Assembly: GCF_001424125.1 (NCBI RefSeq)
Contig: NZ_LMQI01000001.1
Span: 278,616 to 342,615, forward strand
Source: Cellulomonas sp. Leaf395
GTDB taxonomy: Bacteria; Actinomycetota; Actinomycetes; Actinomycetales; Cellulomonadaceae
Length of the DNA stretch: 64,000 bases
Direction of reading: 5' to 3'
Shown here: positions 1 to 5,917 of the stretch, piece after piece
Position numbering within the stretch: position 1 is the first letter of the stretch
Layout of the letters: every line of letters starts with the position of its first letter
The notes under the pieces: generated by a model
Database searches by the model: none
Seen by the model: the letters and a program-made list of their open reading frames with translations, nothing else
What the model was told of the DNA's origin: nothing
Position numbers and translations under genes: made by a program

Positions 1-492
1 GAGCCGGTCGAGGCCGTCGATGCTGCGGGCGGCACCGCCGGAGGTGAGGACGCGCGCGATGCCGAGCGCGATGAGGTCGTCGAGGGCGGGTTCTAGGTAC
101 GGGACGGTGTCGAGCGCCCGGTGGAACGTGACCTCCCGACCGTCGGCGGCGTCGACCAGGCGAGCGACGGCGGAACGGTCCACGGCACCTGTCGCAGAGA
201 GCGCCCCGATCACCACACCGGCCGCACCGGCGCGCACGGCGGCGCGCACGTCCCTGACCTGAACGTCGAGCTCGTCGGCGGAGTAGACGAAGGAGCCCGC
301 GCGCGGGCGGACGAGGACGTGCACGCCGACGGTGCCGGGAACCGCAGCCAGCACGGCGTCGATCAGCCCGACCGACGGCGTGATCCCGCCGGTCGCGGCC
401 AGCGCGGCGCACTGCTCGAGACGGTCGGCTCCGAGCGACGCGGACGCGACCGCGCCGGAGACATCCTGGACGGCGATCTCGAGAACGGTCAT
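1..492 (-). CDS. cutC: CutC family protein (copper homeostasis), 3' end outside window
   Basis: The minus strand is open from an ATG at 492 to the window edge, giving the first 164 residues of a CutC/PF03932 TIM-barrel protein. Family landmarks are visible: an N-terminal strand LEIAVQD, GADRLEQC near residue 23, GGITPSVG near 40, the HVLVRPRAGSFVYS stretch near 64-77, TFHRALD near 130 and LTSGGA near 153. CutC proteins are cytoplasmic; the name comes from a copper-tolerance phenotype, but the biochemical role is unsettled. The start overlaps the stop of the preceding PTS remnant (ATGA), so it was probably translated by coupling within a regulator-PTS-cutC operon. The visible part carries no frameshift, unlike both upstream genes. 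Confidence 0.88.
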   Translation of the reverse strand, partial: MTVLEIAVQDVSGAVASASLGADRLEQCAALAATGGITPSVGLIDAVLAAVPGTVGVHVLVRPRAGSFVYSADELDVQVRDVRAAVRAGAAGVVIGALSATGAVDRSAVARLVDAADGREVTFHRALDTVPYLEPALDDLIALGIARVLTSGGAARSIDGLDRL

Positions 493-773
493 GCCCAGGA
501 CAACAACGGTTCGCCGGCGGTGACGGTGTCGCCGGGCCGCGTGAGGCGCGTGAGGGTGTTCTCCGTCGAGCTCGGCGGAGCCGGGTTCACCCTGCACGCC
601 GCCGAGGGCCCGGTCGTCACCGCCGGCCAGGTCGTCGTCAGCTGGGACGCGTCCGCTCTGGGCGGGCGCTCCCCGGTCTGCCCCGTGGTGGCCCTCGACG
701 CGGGCGCGATGTTCTCGCCGCCTCCGAGGGTCGCCAGCATCGCTGCCGCCTGGTCTCTGCTCTGCGGCCTCAT
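489..773 (-). pseudogene. Scrambled PTS EIIB-EIIA (glucose/GlcNAc family) remnant with an internal inverted segment
   Basis: The frame opens like a PTS EIIB domain (SRDQAAAMLATLGGGENI, residues 5-22) and closes like a glucose-type EIIA C-terminus (GDTVTAGEPLLSW, residues 81-93, then stop), but the middle is nonsense on this strand. On the plus strand, 556-705 reads as the missing EIIA core: VELGGAGFTLHAAEG, VVTAGQVVVSWD, then SPVCPVVALDA. The order therefore suggests a minus-strand gene in which about 150 bp was inverted and the rest of EIIB plus the first half of EIIA was lost. The hexamer GAGAAC occurs at both junctions (711-716 and 558-563). The EIIB Cys and EIIA His regions are absent, so it cannot phosphorylate sugar. 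Start and stop both overlap neighbours by ATGA, marking the old operon. Confidence 0.72.
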
Positions 774-818
774 GGTCGTCCTCCTGCGGTCGGTGTCTTG
801 CGGGCTCGAAGTCGCGGC

Positions 819-1283
819 CTAGCGTCCTGGGACCAGCGCGGGCCGTGGTGCGCGCACGCGGACCCACACGCTGCAGCGGTCGGCGCGGGAGCAGGCGCGG
901 GAGAACATCGCCGCGGGCGTCGCCGAGCTCGAGGAGGGACGCCTCGGTGTCGGTGGCTTCGTCGGGGGACAGCGTGTCCTCGCCCCACTCGCGGCGAGCC
1001 CGCGCTCGCGCAGCGCCTCGTAGCTGCTCGCCGGAGGGCCGTCGTCGAAGAGCGTGGGCACCAGGGCGACGAGCACCCACGCCTGCTCGATGCAGATGGG
1101 GGTGCCGTCGGCGCTGCGTACCCGGTAGAGGAAGAGCACCTTCTGGTGCGGCTCGAACTCGAGCGCGTTGGCGACTTCGGGGGTCGCCGCGACGACTTGG
1201 GCGGTCAGCACGGTCGTCGCGGGTCCCATGCCGCGTCGGCGCATCTCCTGACCATAGTCGTGCGAGGGCTTGTGGGAGACTCG
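819..1283 (-). pseudogene. GntR-family regulator remnant (UTRA ligand-binding domain only)
   Basis: Minus-strand translation gives a UTRA effector domain: a YGQEMRRRGMGP start, then TAQVVAATPEVANALE, VLFLYRVRSADGTPICIEQAW and FDDGPPASSYEALRERGL. The N-terminal winged helix that should precede it is missing, because the frame runs straight into the tRNA-Ser gene at 1309. Near 990-995 the reading shifts frame; the next frame continues EWGEDTLSPDEATDTEASLLELG, as expected for UTRA, and then decays. GntR/UTRA proteins usually repress PTS or amino-sugar genes and bind phosphorylated sugars, which fits the PTS remnant directly downstream. Family assignment rests on the UTRA pattern only. Confidence 0.68.
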
Positions 1284-1308
1284 TGCCGCTGCGGGCTCGT
1301 CCCGCGCG

Positions 1309-1400
1309 GGAGGGCTGTCTGAGCGGCCGAAAGAGACGGTCTTGAAAACCGTTGGAGCGGGACAACCCCGTTCTCGTGGGTTCGAATCCCACGCCCTCCG
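1309..1400 (+). tRNA. tRNA-Ser (anticodon TGA)
   Basis: A class II tRNA fold with acceptor arms GGAGGGC (1309-1315) and GCCCTCC (1393-1399) plus discriminator G. The anticodon stem ACGGT/ACCGT encloses the loop CTTGAAA, giving anticodon TGA at 1343-1345. A long variable arm and the T-arm GTGGGTTCGAATCCCAC are present. CCA is not encoded. The 3' end is abutted by an IS481-type element three bases later; the mature tRNA sequence itself is intact. Confidence 0.97.
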
Positions 1401-1403
1401 CTC
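1389..1403 (+). repeat. Left copy of 15-bp direct repeat (tRNA-Ser 3' end)
   Basis: CCACGCCCTCCGCTC covers the last twelve bases of tRNA-Ser plus three more. The same 15 bases recur at 2393-2407 on the far side of the first IS element. They behave like a target-site duplication, or an attachment site built from a tRNA 3' end. Including the shared IS terminus TGTGAT, the identity is 21 bases. Confidence 0.8.
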
Positions 1404-2390
1404 TGTGATCTCTCAGGAGATCGGAAACGGGTCGAACCTATGGTTCGGCCCGTTTCGTCGTTCCGGGGCGTGGTGGTTGGCGTTGGTAGTCGCGCGTGGT
1501 GTCGAGGGTGAGCTCGCGTAGGAGCTCTCCGGTGCTGGCGTTGATGATGCGGATGTCCAGGTCCTGGATGAGCAGGATGACGTGGGTTCGGGCGTGGGTT
1601 CGGCCGATGCCGATGTGGTGCAGTTGGCCGGCGTGGCGGATGGTCACGACGCCGGTGTCGTCGATGCGGTCGTGTCGGACGCGTTCGTGGGTCGCGGGGT
1701 CACGGGTGGTCGCGGGCAGGGCTTTGGGTCGGCCGGTGTAGAGCGTCGCGGGGGGTGGCCCGGTGTGGCAGGGACCGGTGGGGTCGGTCGTGGTTGTAGG
1801 TCGTGACGAAGGTCTTCAGGTGGTCCTGGATGGCTTCGATCGTGGCGGGTTGGTCGGGTCGGGCGCGGAGCCAGTTCTTCATGGTTTGTTGGAAGCGTTC
1901 GACCTTTCCGCAGGTCGTGGGGTGGTTCGGGCGGGAGTTCTTCTGCTCGACGCCGAGGCGGGCGAGCTCGTGTTCGAGGGCGTTGCGTCCGCCGCGTCCG
2001 CCGGCCAGGCGGGTAGTGAAGACCATGCCGTTGTCGGTCAGGGTCGAGGCGGGGATGCCGTGCTGGGCTGCGGCTTTGCGGAACGTGCTCAGCACGATCG
2101 GTGCGGTGACGCGTCGGTGTGCTGAGACGTGCAGGGCGAACCGGTTGCAGTCGTCGAGCCAGGTCGTCGTGAGCGTGGCTCGTACGCCGACTCACCCTCG
2201 GCCCGGTAGCGGGCCACGAGCTTGCTGACCCAGCCCTTGGACATCCCGTACTCGCGGGCGACCTCGGCCTGCGAGCGTCCCTCGAGCACGACCGCGGTGA
2301 TGACCAGTCTGAGCTTCGACACGACCCGACTCTGGTCGTGCCGTGTCTCCTATGTCGTGAGAGATGCGTTTCCTATGTCCTGACGGAACA
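1404..2390 (-). mobile_element. IS481-family-like insertion element 1, internally deleted
   Basis: The left end TGTGATCTCTCAGGAGATCG (1404 on) and the right end, read inward as TGTTCCGTCAGGACATAGG from 2390, share an imperfect terminal inverted repeat (TCAGGA.AT.GGAAAC). The right end also holds two subterminal copies of a CCTATGTCsTGA motif (2348-2383), as IS481-type ends often do. Inside is a minus-strand transposase with its central part deleted. The element sits immediately 3' of tRNA-Ser, with a 15-bp repeat on each side. Element edges are approximate by one or two bases. Confidence 0.75.
1438..2322 (-). pseudogene. IS481-type transposase, deleted and frameshifted
   Basis: The start at 2322 encodes the N-terminal helix-turn-helix (VVLEGRSQAEVAREYGMSKG, then WVSKLVARYRAEGE). 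Just after EPRSRRP the reading jumps to the second half of the DDE core in another frame: WLDDCNRFALHV, LTDNGMVF (second catalytic Asp) and GKVERFQQTMKNWL (catalytic Glu). The segment carrying the first catalytic Asp is gone. A further frame change near 1645-1700 leads to the C-terminal part RHAGQLHHIGIGRTHAR. It cannot make active transposase. Confidence 0.82.
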
Positions 2391-3495
2391 CACCACGCCC
2401 TCCGCTCTGTGATGTCGCAAGACATCAGCGACAGCCCGACCCATCGAGGTTCGGGGCTGTCGTGGTTGTTGGGGTTGGTAGTCCCTGGTCGGGTCGAGGA
2501 TCAGCTCGCGCATGATCTCCCCGGTGGTGGTGTCGATGACGCGGATCTGTAGGTCCTGGATGAGCAGGATGACGTGGGTTCGCGCGTGGGTTCGGCCGAT
2601 TCCGATGTGGTGGAGCTTGCCGGCGTGGCGGATGGTGGCGACGCCGTGTGCGTCGATGCTGTCTGAGCGGACTCGTTGGTGGGGTTTGTCGTGGCTGGTG
2701 GGTCGGGCCTTGGCGCGGGCGGCGGAGGCGCCGGCGGGAGTTCGGCCGGCCAAGGAGCGGTGCGGGCGGGCGGTGTTGTAACGCTCGGGCCGCTGGTCGA
2801 GCAGGGACTGCAGCTCGGCCAGAGTGGTCGCCGTGGAGCGTCCGGCGAGCCACTTCTTGAGGGTCTGCTGGACGCGTTTCGACCTTCCCGCAGGGGGGTC
2901 GGGCGGGAGTTGCGTTGCTCGATGTCGAGGCGGGCCAGCTCGGACTCGAAGGCGTTGCGGCGCCGCGACCACCGGCCAGGCGGGTGGCGAAGACCGTCCC
3001 GTTGTCGGACAGCACCGCGGCGGGGATCGCGTTGTCGCTGATCGCGGGTCCGGAACGTGGTCACGACGTCGTGCCCGCGGAACCGGTGGTGGGCGGTGCA
3101 GGCCAGTACGAACCGGGAGTGGTCGTCGATGAAGGTCAGGACGTCGGTGTCGGTGCCGTCGGTGAGCCGGACGTGGGTGAAGTCGGTCTGCCACGGCTGG
3201 TTGGGCAGGTGGGCCTCGAAGCGGTGTAGGACGAGCGGGGACGTTTGGACGGGGTCGGGTCGAGCAGTCCGGCGGCTCGCAGGTGCCGCCAGGTCGTGGC
3301 GGGCGACACGATGCGGTCGTGGTGCCAGGTCACGTGCCTGGCGATGGTGTGCGGGCCGGCGTCCAGGCCGTCGGCGGTCAGCTTGCCGCGCAGCTCGATG
3401 ATGAGCTCGACCGTGTCGGGGTCGGTGGCGCGCGGGATGTGGTGCGGGCGTCGTGAGCGTGGCTCGAAGCTGCCTCACCCTCGGCCGGGTAGCGG
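2373..3495 (-). pseudogene. IS481-type transposase, 5'-truncated with several frameshifts
   Basis: Fragments in different minus-strand frames line up as one IS481 transposase lacking its HTH: EPRSRRPHHIPRATDPDTVEL, then HVTWHHDRIVSPATTWRHL, PNQPWQTDFTHVRL (first catalytic Asp), TFIDDHSRFVLACTAHH, LSDNGTVFATRLAGG (second Asp), RVQQTLKKWL and YNTARPHRSLAGRTPAG. The final frame reads past the element end to a stop at 2373. At least three frame changes make it inactive. Confidence 0.82.
2393..2407 (+). repeat. Right copy of the 15-bp tRNA-Ser 3'-end repeat
   Basis: Exact copy of 1389-1403, lying between the right end of IS element 1 (two bases away) and the left end of IS element 2. Its presence here means that element 1 duplicated its target, or that element 2 arrived carrying a tRNA 3' end. 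Confidence 0.8.
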
Positions 3496-3500
3496 GAGAC
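2408..3500 (-). mobile_element. IS481-family-like insertion element 2, right end lost
   Basis: The left end TGTGATGTCGCAAGACATC is closely similar to that of element 1, and the encoded transposase C-termini are near-identical (RHAGKLHHIGIGRTHARTH). Similarity stops near 3500, just where the N-terminal HTH should begin, so the right end and HTH are missing. No matching terminal repeat or 15-bp repeat is found before the terminator at 3508. The two elements are related but not identical copies. Confidence 0.72.
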
Positions 3501-3507
3501 GAACGGC

Positions 3508-3538
3508 CGGGCCCGCCCCCACGCAGGGAGCGGGCCCG
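3508..3538 (-). terminator. Stem-loop terminator of the lectin gene
   Basis: A perfect 9-bp stem (CGGGCCCGC at 3508-3516 with GCGGGCCCG at 3530-3538) and a 13-base loop lie 18 bases beyond the stop of the minus-strand lectin gene. No long U tract follows, as is usual for actinobacterial terminators. Confidence 0.6.
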
Positions 3539-3555
3539 TCTCGTTGCGGAGCGGG

Positions 3556-4968
3556 TTAGCCCGCCGACGGCAGAGCAGGCACCAGTGGCGTCCCTCCGCC
3601 GCCGACGTTAGTCGCGGAGTTGTTCGTGACGGCTCGCATCAGAGGCGACAGGATCTTCCAGTCCTTGTTGATGTTCGCCGCCTGCGTGGCGTCGCATGTG
3701 TGCTCGCAGAACAGCGCCTGCGTGGACGAGCGCACAAGGACGTGCGCGCCATAGTTCTGCAGCGCCCGGGCCAGCGCCTTGCCCTCGGCCGTCAGGGGGA
3801 GCTTGCTGAGGTCCACCGAGCTCGGGATCGAGAACAGCTGACCCATCGGGATCGAGCCTGAGTACGCCGTGGTGCCGTTGGAGTCCTGCGTGCGGGACGG
3901 CCAGACTGGACCGCTCTTCAGCTGGGCGTCGGAGAGCCCGAGCGCGAGCGTGTGGTTGATCGAGAGCTTCTTCAGCTCCTGCGTGCGGATGAGGCCGGCG
4001 AAGAACGACACGCCGGACGCACGAGAACCGTCTCTGAGGCCGTCGGAGCGCAGGTCCTGCTTGACGATGCGGGTCGAGGTCCACTGGTCGGTGCCGACGT
4101 TGGTCATCTTGTAGAACTCGTAGGCGGTCACGCCGTCGGGCTGGATGACGCCGACGTGCTTGTCGGTGCCGTAGGTCGGAGCCGTGTTGCGGGGCACGCG
4201 GACCTGCACGACCTGGCCGTTGTTCGGGTTGGTGACCGTGGCGATCGGGTCGCTCGTCGTGGCGTAGAAGACTGCGATCGACCACCGTGCGGAGTTCACC
4301 GTCGGCGTGGTCAGCGACAACTTGCTCGTCATCGGGCCGGACGCGGACTCGAACGTGGCGCCGGATCCGATCGAGGTGTTCCAGGGCGCGGCTGACGAGA
4401 ACGGTAGCTGCGTGACGTCACGGCCCGAGACGGGCGTCGGCGTCGTGGTCGGGATGGGCGTCGGCACAGGTGCCGGGGCGAGCGCCGGGGGGACGGTGAG
4501 TGTGGCCGTGCTCCTCGGTGCTTTCCAGTCGACCACGGTGCCGTGGCTGGAGACTATGTACCCCTCGTCGTGCACCCAGACCGCCGAGCATGTCGCCGCG
4601 ACGCCGTTGGACCACATGGTGGACCCGCTCGCGCTGACGAGTACGAGCTTGCCACCGGTCCGCAGGTCGAGGTGCGCGCCCGCGCCACCCTGCTGCACCC
4701 AGCGACGGCCGCCCGTGGAGGTGTTCGCCAGTGTCAGCGAGCCATCGGCGGCCATGGTGAGCTTGAACCGGCCGTTCGCGGAGGTCAGGACCTTGCCGGC
4801 CGTGAGCGACTGGCCCTCGACCAGCGTGTTGACGGCCGCGGGTGCACACGTCGTGGACGTTGTTGCGACGGGGGTCGAGGCCGAGGCGGCAAGCGGGACC
4901 GCGGCGGAGGAGAAGAGCCCCGCGACAAGCACGGACGCGAGCAGGAGGGGTCGACGGACGACATTCAT
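3556..4968 (-). CDS. Secreted bulb-type (B-)lectin domain protein
   Basis: 470 residues. The ATG at 4968 is chosen because TGGAG lies six bases upstream and a clean signal peptide follows (MNVVRRPLLLASVLVAGLFSS... to about ASAS); an upstream in-frame start at 5022 would put 18 extra residues before it. After the signal comes a D-mannose-binding bulb-lectin repeat (about residues 45-125: LVEGQSLTAGKVLTSANGRF, ADGSLTLANT, GGKLVLVSASGSTMWSNG), then a proline/threonine linker (about 160-185) and a long C-terminal region (about 190-470) that I do not recognise, rich in aromatic and YGTDKHVGVIQPDG-like stretches. It probably acts outside the cell on polysaccharide; substrate unknown. It stands alone with its own terminator. 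Confidence 0.8.
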   Translation of the reverse strand: MNVVRRPLLLASVLVAGLFSSAAVPLAASASTPVATTSTTCAPAAVNTLVEGQSLTAGKVLTSANGRFKLTMAADGSLTLANTSTGGRRWVQQGGAGAHLDLRTGGKLVLVSASGSTMWSNGVAATCSAVWVHDEGYIVSSHGTVVDWKAPRSTATLTVPPALAPAPVPTPIPTTTPTPVSGRDVTQLPFSSAAPWNTSIGSGATFESASGPMTSKLSLTTPTVNSARWSIAVFYATTSDPIATVTNPNNGQVVQVRVPRNTAPTYGTDKHVGVIQPDGVTAYEFYKMTNVGTDQWTSTRIVKQDLRSDGLRDGSRASGVSFFAGLIRTQELKKLSINHTLALGLSDAQLKSGPVWPSRTQDSNGTTAYSGSIPMGQLFSIPSSVDLSKLPLTAEGKALARALQNYGAHVLVRSSTQALFCEHTCDATQAANINKDWKILSPLMRAVTNNSATNVGGGGTPLVPALPSAG

Positions 4969-5319
4969 CAGTGGCTCCAGAGATCGGGTCAAAGGTCGCA
5001 CAAGCACCCTCGAAAGGCGCATGGGGCAACTGCGCGAACAGCAAGTATTAGCGGTCTTATCGGGCGTTTCTCCCGGTTCGTGGGCCCGGGTTCATGCGGA
5101 TCGTGACCCTATGAGTGGCCTGGGAGCCGGCTGGGAGCGGTCCCCGGCGATGTGACCAGTGAAGATGTCGACATCGTGCCCGGTATTGCCGTAAATGCGG
5201 CAGTCGGAGCTCCGACGGAATTGTGCGCTCAATGTGTCTGACATCACACCAATGCGTGGATGGTTCATTTCCGACATTGTGGACAAAGGTGGGTGATCAC
5301 TTCCGTAGCACGTGCGCGT
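4969..5319. promoter_or_regulatory. Upstream region of the lectin gene with several dyads
   Basis: No gene is visible here. Composition is less GC-rich than the surroundings between about 5160 and 5300. Dyads: GATGTCGACATC (5164-5175, perfect), TGCCG with CGGCA around TAAATG (about 5187-5202), and GTCGGAGCTCCGAC (5203-5216, perfect). On the minus strand a TAATAC -10-like box occurs near 5045-5050. These could be binding sites controlling the lectin gene; no protein can be assigned. Confidence 0.4.
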
Positions 5320-5629
5320 CGGGCCGCCGCAGGCTCGCGGCGTGCCTCGACGCCACGTCCAGCTGCACGCCCGCCCGCCGCAGGAGGCGCAGGGCGAAGC
5401 CGTCGACGTGCTGGTGCGGCGCGGTCTCGCCGCCCTGCGCGTGGAGCTCGGCGTGCCCGAGGAGTTCCCGGCGCACGTGCTCGACGAGGCGAAGGCCGCC
5501 GCGGCCGGCGTGCCTGAGGGAGAGCGGTCCGACGCCACGGACATCCCGTTCGTCACCATCGACCCCGAGGGCTCGAAGGACCGGGACCAGGCGGTGCACA
5601 TCGAGCGCCGCGACGACGGCTTCCGGGTG
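5320..5629 (+). repeat. 310-bp direct repeat, left copy (5' end of the RNB nuclease gene)
   Basis: Aligns without gaps to 9339-9648 at a constant offset of 4019 bases. From 5342 to 5629 I count about eleven mismatches in 288 positions. The match covers the region just before the start codon and the first 96 codons of the RNB gene, then stops abruptly. The two copies flank the mmpL/tetR block. Confidence 0.93.
5342..5629 (+). pseudogene. Truncated copy of the RNB-domain nuclease gene
   Basis: Starting at GTG 5342 it encodes the first 96 residues of the protein at 9361-10881 (RRHVQLHARPPQEAQGEAVD, through SDATDIPFVTIDPEGSKD, to ERRDDGFRV), then diverges into unrelated sequence. Within the conserved RNB motif the aspartate-flanking DLD is changed to DRD. 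It lacks nearly all of the catalytic domain and is not functional. Confidence 0.85.
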
Positions 5630-5752
5630 GTGTGGGCGTCGCGAGTCTGGCCTCGTCCACGCCAGCCACCGCCGTCAGGCATCCGTCCGAGCTTCTTGAC
5701 GTCAACGTGGGCAAGCTCACCGGGCCGGGTGCGTTAGCGCACCCGCGGTGGT

Positions 5753-5899
5753 CTTGCTGGCCCGAACCAGTTGGCCGGCAAGCGGGTCCAGGACATGGCC
5801 GATGAGCAGATGGCGACCTCGCCAGTCGAGCTCGGCCTCAGCGTGAGGACAGAGGCCCTCCGGTGGGTATGGGCCTTCGACAAGCCCAACCCAACCGGA
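5753..5899 (-). terminator. Two hairpins downstream of mmpL
   Basis: Hairpin one pairs CTTGCTGGCC (5753-5762) with GGCCGGCAAG (5773-5782). Hairpin two pairs TCCGGTGGGT...TGGGC (5859-5874) with GCCCA.CCC.ACCGGA (5884-5899), with small bulges. Both follow the stop of the minus-strand mmpL gene and probably end its transcript. Apart from these, 5630-5917 holds no convincing gene. Confidence 0.45.
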
Positions 5900-5917
5900 G
5901 GTTCTCCCGTCGACTGC

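Noticed and set aside
1389..2413. Integrative element with attL/attR at tRNA-Ser
   Set aside because: A tRNA 3'-end repeat suggests integration, but no integrase, excisionase or phage gene lies between the copies, only an IS481-type remnant, so a target-site duplication is simpler.
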